This document shows positions 34,380 through 43,960 of a DNA stretch of 64,000 bases, in pieces. The DNA is from Aselliscus stoliczkanus (lineage: Eukaryota; Chordata; Mammalia; Chiroptera; Hipposideridae). The stretch spans positions 109,138,852 to 109,202,851 of the forward strand of contig CM066728.1 of assembly GCA_033961575.1 (NCBI GenBank), given 5' to 3'. Position numbers and translations under genes: made by a program. Positions within the stretch are counted from its first letter, which is position 1. Each line of letters opens with the position of its first letter. The notes beneath the pieces are model-generated. The model was not told the origin of the DNA. It ran no database searches and was given only the letters and a program-made list of their open reading frames with translations.

Positions 34380-34740
34380 TATTACTACACAGCCTCTAAC
34401 TCAATTTTGCAGATGTCGCCTTCACTGAAAAGCAGAATCTTTTATTTAAAAGATTAATACTGGCAAGCCAATAAACAGGTAACCCATTTCTGAAATGGCC
34501 TGCATGGAAAAAAACGTTGACATTTCTGTCTGTCAATTTTGTTTTCAGTAGAATGAAAACGATAATTAGAGCAACATGGGCCATCTCTCCTGCGGCAGCT
34601 GACTGACTCACAGGATGTGTAAGTAATGACAGAAATCCACCTATTGAAGACTCCTTCACACTGTGGGCCAGAAAGAAGAGAAATCAACCCCATTAAGATA
34701 AGAGCATTCTTTGGAGCAATTTTGATCAACAGACTATTAA
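34380..34740. promoter_or_regulatory. Possible conserved non-coding element
   Basis: A repeat-free block with 'tttatttaaaagattaat' near 34440, 'gataattagagcaacatg' near 34560, 'gctgactgactca' (AP-1/MAF-like) near 34600 and 'cccattaagataagagc' (GATA-like) near 34690. It looks like a conserved enhancer, but no alignment was possible. Confidence 0.25.
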
Positions 34741-35689
34741 GCTGTTAAGGCCTGTCTGTGTTGCTTGTGTTAAGTGGTGGTGGTTCTTTGGGGTTATTTA
34801 AATGAGGTATTCCACAGAAAGTGCTCACAGCCACGCCTGGCACCTGTCAGTGTATGGGAGGAAGCGTGGAGACATTCCTGCTGGAAGAATATAGAATTAT
34901 CAGCATCCTGACGTACCCCAAAACACAGGAATCCGGTAAGATCAGAGACAAATCGAGCTCCCAGAGGCATTTTCCCACATACTTTAGAAGCCCTAATATT
35001 ATATCCAGTGCCCTCCCGATTCCACACCTCTCAGGGTCATGTGACAGTGAGAGCAGTGGCAGAAGTTCCTGACATTGTCCCCCCATCCCCCCAGGGGATA
35101 CTTCAGTCATGCCACCATCTGCAGGATGCACATCTCAGTAGAGCTGGCATCTATCCCGGTCCTTGTGAAAGAATTATTGATATTCTAAAGCAATTAACTT
35201 TAGAACAACAGAAAGCAGAAAACCCCCGTAAGAGTCATTTTGCACAAGCCATTTCCATCGAAGCCGTTCTGCCATGAGCAGCCGGGCAGAAAAAGGCGAC
35301 AGAGATTTCCAAAATATTCTAACTGCATTCTTGAGTCTCCTTGAATCTTAATAACAGCATTTCTTTATATGAAAGGAATGTTTTTCTGTATGCAAATGCA
35401 TTTTTTTTTCACTTTGCTAGGTATGTGTGCTTGGTGGATTTTCATGAACAGGAATCTGAAAAACCAATGTTTATACAATGCCAGTACTGTCCACTAGCAT
35501 TTCCTTCTTGCATCTTTGAAACTTGTTTGTCTCCCAGAGAGACCCTGGACTACACAGGGAGAGGAGTGGGCATGTACTGGGCAACATGGGGCCACTGGGA
35601 TTATTCACATTTGAAGCGCCAGCCACTAAACAGACAAACACATATGCTGCGTTAGGTTTACCTGGCACCGCTGCTGATAGGAAATTTCT
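34741..35689. other. Unassigned sequence
   Basis: Repeat-poor. Donor-like 'ccggtaagatc' occurs near 34935 and an open frame ends at 35277 with the peptide GPCERIIDILKQLTLEQQKA just before it. No family is recognised and the splice context is incomplete. Confidence 0.3.
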
Positions 35690-36060
35690 AACCTCGTCTG
35701 GATTTGTAAATGTCTGAGATTACAAAGCCGAAGTGTTTTGTTCTGATTGAGGAAGGCGCAGCCCCACCACCCCCGAGTAGCACTGCTCCCATTTGCTTTG
35801 TAAATTCCTTCCTCTTTGTGGGTGTCTGACTGTGTTCAAATGAGTCCTGATCCAACTGACGATTCCAGAGTTTTTAATTAAGCCAAGATTCAGGTTCCTA
35901 TCTCTGAATAATTTAATGTAACAATACGCCTGGGGGCCATGCTTATTTAAATGAACAAGGCTATGTGAACTCAAACTCTCATTTCCAAATAGCACGCAGC
36001 AGAGCAGTTCATAATTAAAAGAACGTCTGCTTCCCATAACCTAAATGAGCGTTTGGTTTT
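35690..36060. promoter_or_regulatory. Possible conserved non-coding element
   Basis: Repeat-free, with a perfect ttaattaa at 35874-35881, 'gaataatttaatg' and 'cttatttaaatgaac' close by, and 'tcataattaaaag' near 36010. This clustering of AT homeodomain-type sites in an otherwise balanced sequence is typical of developmental enhancers. Inference only. Confidence 0.25.
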
Positions 36061-36289
36061 CTATCATGGATGCTTTGCTTAACACAAAGCAAATGGAGCA
36101 CAGATATGCAACTGAGATGAACTCCTGAAACAGAACATCACTCCAGGAGGAAACCCAGGGTCTGTCATAGCAAATGGCTCATGATTGATGATTCATTCAG
36201 GTGATAGACTGTGCCTTGTTCACCCAGCTCAAGGATCTACCTCTATTATCGGGTGGTTGCCAACCTGGTTCCTTAAAACTACTACCCGC
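36061..36289. other. Unassigned sequence
   Basis: No recognised repeat or exon. Confidence 0.35.
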
Positions 36290-36385
36290 CTGTTATTTGT
36301 AAAACCAAGATCTCCCCCTTACTATCTGTCTGGCCCTGGGCAAGTTCTTTTGCCTGGATCTTGATTTCTCAACCATCCAGTGGAA
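36290..36385 (+). mobile_element. MIR fragment
   Basis: The words 'ctatctgtctggccctgggc', 'aagttcttttgcc' and 'gatttctcaaccatccag' follow the MIR core (gtgaccttgggcaagttact...cagtttcctcatctg). Confidence 0.65.
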
Positions 36386-36819
36386 TTGCCAACCTCCCTC
36401 AAAGAGTGGGAAGGCCAATAAAATCACACCCAGTGCTTGACAGTAGCATACATTATGAATATTATTTTAAAAGTCCATTGGAATCTCACTGTTTAAAATC
36501 AGGCGTGTGCATGAATAAAAGTCCTCTAGAGCTTTATTTTCAAGGCGATATAGCTCTACCTATATCTATCAAGAAGACCTAGGAAAGTTATAGTTTCATA
36601 GAACCATTAGGCACCAATCAGGCTAAAGGCTCCCTTGAAAAGAAGTCACTTGACGAGAATCTGACCTGCAGTGGCACTGAGTCCCATCTCCTCTAAAGCT
36701 GTCCACACATTCAATCGCACATGCAGTGTGTTTATAGTTTGTTGTTCTCCCAAATGCCAGTGCATATAATGCTTATTGATTTTCCATAATGGGCCAACAT
36801 CTGTGCATTTGGTTTCACA
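36386..36819. other. Unassigned sequence
   Basis: AT-leaning, with no recognised repeat or exon. Confidence 0.35.
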
Positions 36820-36995
36820 ATCATTATTTTTTCACTCCTCACAAGAATTTTAAAAGTATTATCAATTCAGTGTTTTAAAATGAGAAAACAGTGGCCCAGG
36901 CCATTTGAAGGATATCTCCCAAGTCACATCAGAGAAGAGAAGCAAAGCCCGTGTCTCACAACCTAGGTGCCCGTTCAGCTATTCCACACTGCTAA
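36820..36995 (-). mobile_element. MIR SINE, antisense
   Basis: The sequence 'ttcactcctcacaagaattt', 'taaaatgagaaaacagtggc', 'caagtcacatcagag' and 'tgtctcacaacctaggtgcc' follows the reverse of MIR (cattttacagatgaggaaac...). Confidence 0.7.
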
Positions 36996-37539
36996 ACCGC
37001 CCAGGCGTGGCCCAGGTGCTGAGGGCTCCGTGAACAAACCACCTGCATGTGTGCGTGTGCTGCTCTCGGCCACACAGCAGCCAGAGTCGCCTCTGAAAAC
37101 CACAGGTATGGCCATTTCTCACTACTGACCACCCTTTCACTGGCTGGCCATTGCTCTTAGGCTGCAGTTCCAGGGCACAATCCTCCACCACAGCCCCCAC
37201 CACTCTCTCGCCTCACCTCTGGGTGGCCTTGAAAGACAGTGGAGAGGGAAACCCTCCCTGTGGGCAGAGCTCTGGGCAGTGCACTTGGCCCATCCCCCAA
37301 ACAGAGAAAGAAAAGTGACTCCAATGTAGAATATATACCAGACTCAGGAATCTAGAAAGACAGAAGTCTGGATAGAGGGATGTGGAAGGGCATACAAATG
37401 TGGATGGACAAAGTAGAATAATCTTTGCATCACATAAGAGCATCTACCACAGATGACTCTCTAAGTAACCAAGGAGGCAAAATGCCTCAGCCAGTTGACA
37501 TCAACCAGTCTTTGTCATTGGCTTCAACGACAATAGATA
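36996..37539. other. Unassigned sequence
   Basis: No recognised repeat or exon. Confidence 0.35.
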
Positions 37540-37659
37540 TTTTTCTAGACTCTGAGCTTCTCGAGGGTGGGCACTCTATTACATTGATTGATCTTTGTCC
37601 ACCAGGTAATATTCACTATATGTGGAGCATGGCAACAACTCATTTTTCGTTCATGGAGA
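37540..37659 (+). mobile_element. L2 LINE 3' end fragment
   Basis: The words 'ctctgagcttctcgagggtg', 'ggcactctattacattg' and 'tctttgtccaccaggtaat' follow the L2 3' tail (gtgagctccttgagggcagg ... tctttgtatccccagc). Confidence 0.65.
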
Positions 37660-37697
37660 GAATGAGTGCCGGCATTTATGAATGACGGCACTCATTC
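37660..37697. repeat. Perfect 12-bp inverted repeat
   Basis: gaatgagtgccg at 37660-37671 is the exact reverse complement of cggcactcattc at 37686-37697, separated by 14 bp. It lies at the end of the L2 tail and can form a stem-loop. No loop motif or RNA-gene context was recognised. Confidence 0.9.
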
Positions 37698-39449
37698 CTT
37701 CGGCACCCTCCTGTGGGCTGCTGCTTTGTTTTTCTGTTTCCTTCTGCTTTCTACTTTGAAATAAGAGAAAACAATACAACCCACAAAAATCACTGCATGG
37801 TGCACAACTCACTTCCACATCCAAGGACAAAGCGGTTTGTATTCAAAAAAGTGTGACAAGGTTGACCTTGGTGGTACTTTTTGTGGCCTCCATGCCTAAG
37901 CCTTGAGTGCAGAGAAATGACAAGCCCCTGGCAAGCTTCGTGACAGTAAGAGAGTTAAATGTCTGCTTTTCCATATACCGCAATGTTCAGGGACTCCAAG
38001 ATGCTGAAAATATGGAGTGATAAGTTCATATTTATGATTTCACAGGAAGAAAACCTCAGTCTTTTTTTTAGCTAATAATTATATCAATCCGGTTTGGCAG
38101 CAGCTGTTTCTCTTCTCCCCAGACAAGGTCTTTCTTACAGTAAGATATAAAGCATGACACAGCTTTTTTAGACCCAATAAGCCCACACACACTGTAAATT
38201 TATAGTTGCCTTCCATCTATGAGGACGATACGTGCATCCTGATGAAGAAGAAAGAAACCCTGAATTTCTTCAAGTCTCAATGTACTCTCTCATTAGGCAT
38301 GAAAAGGTAAATCCTTTTAGCCTAAATGTAGTTAGTTTTACCCTGAAAATCTGTATGAAAATAATTTGAAATTGAGTTTGCATTTTAATTGAATAGGCCA
38401 AAAAAATTGCTAAAATCATAATATAAGGCAGTAGTATGAACAGTAAAATTGGCTGTTCTGTGGTTAGGAAAACAGGACACTTCAGGCATGAAGGGGTAGG
38501 ATGGAGCACAGGCTACAAGAGTGTCTCGATTGACATCTATGATGATGAGCCCTGTGTTATGCCCTTTCATGCCCATCTTGAATCCCTTCATGTAAACCTG
38601 GTCATATCCAGACAGACTCTACTGTGAAACCCTCGCGTACCCAGCCCAGTGGCTTAAGCAGGCAAGAGCATTTGTTAATTGAACAAAAATGCAGAATATT
38701 GTGGATTTAAGAATGAATAGAAGGTAGACTAGAAAATTTGGACCAGTACTTCTACTGAGGAAAACCAGAAAACTTGGACTAATCTAAAAAGTTGGCTGGG
38801 AGAAATTAGAGAGAGCTGACAAGATTGTGACATATTCAGGACTTAGAGGATTTGGGGTCTAATTTCATTTAATGACATCTTCCAAATGCTGGAAAAGGTA
38901 GGAAAAAAATACAAATTATGAGCAGGACTTTTGATAGCATTAGGACTATGGGGAAAAATGGATCCCAGGTCATATAAATAGTGGAGAGAGCTGACAAGCT
39001 ATCCAAGATCTAATTTGTGATGCTTATGGAACACACTTCCAGGTAAAAGTGAATTAAAAAGAAAGAAAACAAAAGAAAAAAGAAAGAAAGAAAAAGAAAT
39101 AATTAGGTTTAGCAATTACTTAGCCAATCTTTGAATCATTTCAAAGTCTCAGACCCTGAGACTAATTAAGGTGATGTCAGAATCAAGTGTGAATGCCTGC
39201 CAAAAACAAAATTAAATTACAAAAATTAAATACTCTCTGGAGGACAGAATCATTATGCTAGGCCTCAAGGGTATTTATACCATTTTGTATACAATGTCTA
39301 TGCTCAATCAAAAATGACCAGATATAACTGGTCAAACAATGTGAATTAAAATGAAGAGAAAACCCAAATAAACAATATAAAACCCAAAAAAAAACAATGT
39401 AAAACACAAGAGAAAAGAACTAAAAAATATCAAATGAAAAAACAAAAGT
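37698..39449. other. Unassigned, with possible L1 at right
   Basis: No repeat is recognised to about 38690. From there A-rich, G-poor text such as 'aatttggaccagtacttc' and AAAGAAAG runs (39055-39100) suggests degraded L1 5' sequence leading into the L1 fragment at 39450, but I cannot fix a boundary. Confidence 0.35.
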
Positions 39450-40440
39450 TATAGATATAAAAATTAAAATGACTAAAGTTAAGAATTCATTAGATGGGTT
39501 ATCAGCAGATTAGACACAGCTGAAGATGAACTGAAAGATGAGACAGAGTAAATTCAGAAAAAAGCACAGAATTTTTAAAAAGGAATTTAAAAACTAAAAG
39601 AGAGAGGGTAAGTAAAAATATCTAACATGTGTATAATTGACCCAGAGAGAAAGAAGAGTTAACATAAAGTAGAAATGATACTTGAGGAAAGAATGGACGA
39701 GAATTTTTAAAAATTAATGAAAGATGTGGCAACACAAACTCAAAATACCTCTGAATTCCCAAGCCAGACAAATAAAAAGCCAAAACTTTAAGACTAAAGT
39801 TGAAGAAAATCAAACACAGAAAGAAAATATTAAAATATGCCAACAGAAAGGTATTACTTTCAAAGAAGAAGCAATAAGACTTGGAACTCACTTCATAACA
39901 GGAACAAAGAAAACTAGAAGAAAATGCAACAGTATATTTATAATGTGGAAAGAATAATTCAACAACAAACTAAAAGTCTACGTCCAAAAAATAAATTCCA
40001 TCCACTTTGAAGGATCATTTCAAAGTAGTTCAGACAACAACAATACCAAATTAAAAAAAAATTATTACTAACACACCTGCAAGGCAAGGAATATTTAAAA
40101 ATGCCTTCAGGTAGAAGAAAAATGATTTCAGCTGAAAGCTGAAGACACAAATAAGAATAAAAATGAAATCAATAAGAAGGGTAAACATATGAATAAAACT
40201 GAAGACATGTTGAATAATAAAAAGTAACTAATTATTTTTAAAGTTTAAGTATGTGTAAAATTAAAAAACAAAAAGTAATGGAATTAAAGTTATAAGAGGG
40301 CGAAATAGAGATAAAGCAGTCTAAGGTCCTTGCATCATCGAGCAAGAGGTTGAGGCACCAAAGAATGTTGGATGTTCATGAGTCAAAGTTGTAGGTTGCA
40401 ATCTCTGATGAAACAACTAAAAAAAAATACTAAAACAATA
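39450..40440 (+). mobile_element. L1M/HAL1-like ORF1-region fragment
   Basis: A strongly A-rich plus-strand segment. It contains 'cagattagacacagctgaag', 'gaactgaaagatgaga', 'ttgacccagagagaaagaag', 'gaatttttaaaaattaatga', 'gacaaataaaaagccaaaac', 'acacacctgcaaggcaagga' and 'cttcaggtagaagaaaaatg'. This order matches the ORF1 coding region of old mammalian L1/HAL1 elements (coiled-coil then RNA-binding part). All frames are broken by stops and indels. ORF1 normally encodes the L1 RNA-chaperone protein; nothing functional remains. Confidence 0.75.
39724..39957 (+). pseudogene. L1 ORF1-derived open stretch
   Basis: Seventy-seven codons remain open (MWQHKLKIPLNSQARQIKSQ...), Lys/Gln/Glu-rich as in L1 ORF1p, within the fossil L1. 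The stretch is bounded by stops and has no intact RNA-binding domain. It is the residue of the ORF1 protein gene and is not expected to be expressed. Confidence 0.5.
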
Positions 40441-40829
40441 TATCATTTCTAAGCTGTAGAGGGGCATATAAAGTCCCAGTATCACCCACTTAGTGGCAAT
40501 AACGTGTCCCTGATAATCAGCTCTGTACAAAAATGCTATTCAGAAGTCTACTTCCATTTTTAATGGGAAATTATAATTCGTTACACCATAACGCAAACCT
40601 CTGATCAGTGCCCTGAAGTGGAGCTAAGACACAGTAAAACAGATGCACGTAAATTCCCTCTGGCATCACCACTGAACAATCGCTAGTACGACTGAACTTA
40701 GTAAGTAACATGCTCTCTCCCAAGGCCAGCTCCACGGCAGTACGTGGTGCCTTCCCTGACAAATGGTTTGCTTTTGAACAAAGTGTACACAAATGCTATT
40801 CTTTGTGTCCTACCAATTTTATACAACCA
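40441..40829. other. Unassigned spacer between L1 fragments
   Basis: No family recognised. It separates the plus-strand L1 ORF1 fragment from the minus-strand ORF2 fragment. Confidence 0.3.
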
Positions 40830-42425
40830 CTTTATTGAGACATAATTTCTATTTTCTTTGGAGTCTCCAAGTTTTAGTTCTTACATTTAGGTCTATGACT
40901 CATTTCAAGTTAATATTTATATATGGCATGAACAGCTTCATTTTTTGCTTGTGTATATGCTGCTGTTCCAGCACCATCTGTGGAAAAGACTCTTCTTTAC
41001 CCCACTGAATGGCTTTGACACGCTCAGGAAAGATCAATTGATCATAAATGCGAAGGTTGGTTTATGAACTCTCAACTCTATTCCATTGTTCTATGTCAAT
41101 ATGTCAATCTTATGCCAGTACCCACTCTGTCTTCAGTATCACTGAAAAACTTAGCTTTGCAGTAAGTTTTGAAATCAAGAAGTGTAAGTCTTCCAAATTG
41201 GTTCTTATTTTTCAAGATTGTCGAGGTGATTATGGCCCCTTGAGTTTTCATATGAATTTCAGGTCAGCCTTCCAGTTTTTGCAAAGAAGCAAGCTGGAAT
41301 TCTGATAGGGATTGCAATGCGTCTTTAGGTTCCCTGCAGGGTACTGTCATCTTAACATTAAGCCTTCCAATCCATAAATGTGGCTGTCTTTTTATTTATA
41401 CGACTTCTTAAATTCTTTCAACAATAACTTGTAGTTTTCAGACTATGATGAGCTTTGCACTTCCTTTGTTAAACTTATTCTTAAGCATTTCACTATTATT
41501 ATTGATGCTATTGTAAATGTGATTACTTTCTTAATTTCATTTTTAAGTTGTTTGTTTGTTGCTAGTGTATAGAAATGCAGTTGACTTTTGCATATTTGTC
41601 TTGTACACTGCAACCTTGCAGGAATCATTCACTCACTCATTAGTCATAATAGTATTTTAGTAGATTCCTTAGGCTTTTCTCTATATAAGAGCATGTAATC
41701 TGTGAATAAAGATAATTTTCCTTCGTCCTTTACAGTCTGGATTTTTTTCCTGCCATCCATTCTGGCTTGAACCTCCACTACAACGTTAAATAGAAGTGAT
41801 GAGTGCAGTCCTCCTGGCCTTGGTCTGATCATAACGGAAATCACTCAGCCTTCCACCATTAATCATGACGCTATCTGTGGGAGTTTTGTGCAATGAGGAA
41901 TTTCTCTTTTATTCCTAGGTTCTTCAGTATTTTCATCATGGAGAAATGGGTTTTTAAAATGCTTTTTCTATGTCTATTGAGATAATCATGTGGAGTGTAT
42001 TTTCAATTCTACTGATGTGATATATTCATTGACTTTCAGATGTTAATTCAACCTTGTATTCCTGAGATTGATATACCATTTGGTCTTCTGTGTGATTATT
42101 TTGATATGTTCCTGGATTCAGTTCCCTAGGATTTTTACATCTATATTCATAAGAGATATCAGTCTATAGTTTTCTTATGAAGTCAATGGCTGCTTTCAGT
42201 ATCAAGGTAAAACTGGCCACATATAGAATGAGTTGGGAAGTGTTCTAGCCTCTTCTATCTGTTGGGAGGTTTTTGTGAATAATTGGTTTTAATTCTTCTT
42301 TATATCTTTGGTTGAAATCACCAGTAAAACCACTTTGTGGGAAGTTTTAAATCACCAATTTAATTTCTTTATCTGTTATAAGTCTATTCAGACTCTCTAA
42401 TTCTTTCTCTATGCTATCAATAAGC
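40830..42425 (-). mobile_element. L1 ORF2 fragment, antisense
   Basis: Antisense L1 ORF2 from the reverse-transcriptase region (right) to beyond it (left). Landmarks left to right: 'caccatctgtggaaaagact', 'ctctattccattgttctatg', 'tgatagggattgcaatgcg', 'tcttccaatccataaatg' (41340s), 'gtgtatagaaatgcagttga', 'tgcaaccttgcaggaatcat', 'tctgtgaataaagataattt', 'tctattgagataatcatgtg', 'tccttcaatctcctgagat'-like text near 42060 and 'tttaatttctttatctgtta'. Frames are extensively broken. ORF2 encodes endonuclease and reverse transcriptase; only a fossil is left here. Confidence 0.92.
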
Positions 42426-42429
42426 AGAA

Positions 42430-42475
42430 CTTAATGTCTTAAAATGTGTGGGTGGGTGGGTGTGTGCATGCACAT
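42430..42475. repeat. Short GT/GGTG-rich junction sequence
   Basis: 'gtgtgggtgggtgggtgtgt' then 'gcatgcacatgtgcc' lies exactly between the two opposing L1 fragments. It is simple-sequence-like with alternating purine and pyrimidine. Confidence 0.8.
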
Positions 42476-42489
42476 GTGCCATTAACTAT

Positions 42490-43960
42490 ATTATGAAAAT
42501 ATCCAATCTAATGCCTAGGAATAAGTTTAACAAAATACATGAATTACTTCTTTGTGGAAAACATTATTTAAAGAAATTACAGAACATATAACTATGTGAT
42601 AAAATATTCCATGTTTATCATATATAACATTAATTTTTTAAGTCAAATTTCTCCTCAATTGGTCTACAGAGTCAACGCAATCCCCTAACAAGTAACAATG
42701 GAGTTTTGTGTATAAACTGGAAAGCTGATTTAAAATTTTTATGGAAAAACATAGGACCAAACATATCAAAGACACTCTTAGAGACTTGAAGAAAAAAGAA
42801 CAAAATGGGAGCACCTATTTTACTGGATAATTAAATAAAGCCATAATAAAAGAAAAATACAGTGTCGTATCAGTGTAAAAATTGGCAAATAGATACATGA
42901 CAGAGAACAGAACCCAGAAACAGACCACGCATTTGTGGGCAATTGCTTTTTGACAAAGACACAAGCAATGCAGTAGAGAAGTAAGAGCCTTTTCAATAAA
43001 TGGTGTGTGTGGTCATTTGGACAACCATCTGAAAATTAAATTTGACTCCTACCTCACACCAAATTTAAAAAAAATTCAATTTCAAATAGGTTATAGAACT
43101 AGACATGAACAAAAAACAAGTATGCACTTAGAAATTATTAGAGAAGACTATCTCCTTGACTTTAAAATAGGGAAATACTTTAAAACACAATACAAAATTC
43201 ACTGACTACAAAGGTAAGGATGGATAATTTCAACTAAATTTAATAGTTTCTATTGATAAAAATCACACACTTTAGAAGGTGAAAAGACAATCCGAAGGGT
43301 GAGACAAGATATTTACAACATATATAATCAGAAAAGGTTCATATTTAGAATAAGGGATCATCTACAAATCAATTTGCAAAATGATAAATATACCAATAAA
43401 AAACAGGCAAGCGATTTGACCAGGCATTTTGCAACAGAGGAAATCCAATTTAAATGTTTAAAAATGTGCTTAAGCCAAACTGCAATCCAGGACATGCAAA
43501 TTAAACCCACAATGAACTGACACTCTCTACCAGAAGACCTAAAATTCAGCACTCAGGCGTCAAGTCTTAGTGAGGGTTTAGAGTAACCGAGACTCTCAAC
43601 AAGTGCTAGTAGTAGTTTAAATTCATGTTAGAACTCAGAGTTCTCTACTAAAGTTGAAAACATACATATTCTATAACCCAGCAATTCTATTCCTCAGAAA
43701 TATAAGTTCGGGCTTCCAAGAGCCATGAACTAAGTGGTCATAGCAATGGCAGCACTTCGCCCCAAATTGTAATCAACCAAAATATCCTTCAAGGATCTAT
43801 TGGCTAAAGTACATTATAATCTATGCTCACAATGATTCTAGAAACAAATACAAAAAATCTACAACAATGTAGATAAAATTCACAAATATAATGTTGAGCA
43901 AAATGGTCTAAACTTTATTTACCAGGACAAAATATTTCAGTATGTCATTTCAAAGGAGAA
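42490..43960 (+). mobile_element. L1 ORF2 3' half and tail, sense
   Basis: Plus-strand L1. Landmarks: 'aatgcctaggaataagttta', 'ctacagagtcaacgcaatcc', 'catagatacatgacagagaa'-like near 42892, 'ttttcaataaatggtgtgtg', 'aaattaaatttgactcctac', 'caagatatttacaacata', 'aatttgcaaaatgataaata', 'gcaattctattcctcagaaa' and 'aatgttgagcaaaatggtct'. It overlaps, on the L1 consensus, part of the neighbouring antisense fragment, so the two are not one inverted insertion. All frames are broken. Confidence 0.9.
43005..43205 (+). pseudogene. L1 ORF2 C-terminal open stretch
   Basis: Sixty-six open codons (MCGHLDNHLKIKFDSYLTPN...) correspond to the C-terminal region of the L1 ORF2 protein, downstream of the reverse-transcriptase domain. 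It ends at a stop and lacks endonuclease, catalytic RT motifs and the intact C-terminus. It is a fossil remnant. Confidence 0.6.

Noticed and set aside
40830..43960. Simple twin-priming inversion of one L1
   Set aside because: Both fragments contain the same ORF2 segment, which one inverted insertion would not duplicate.
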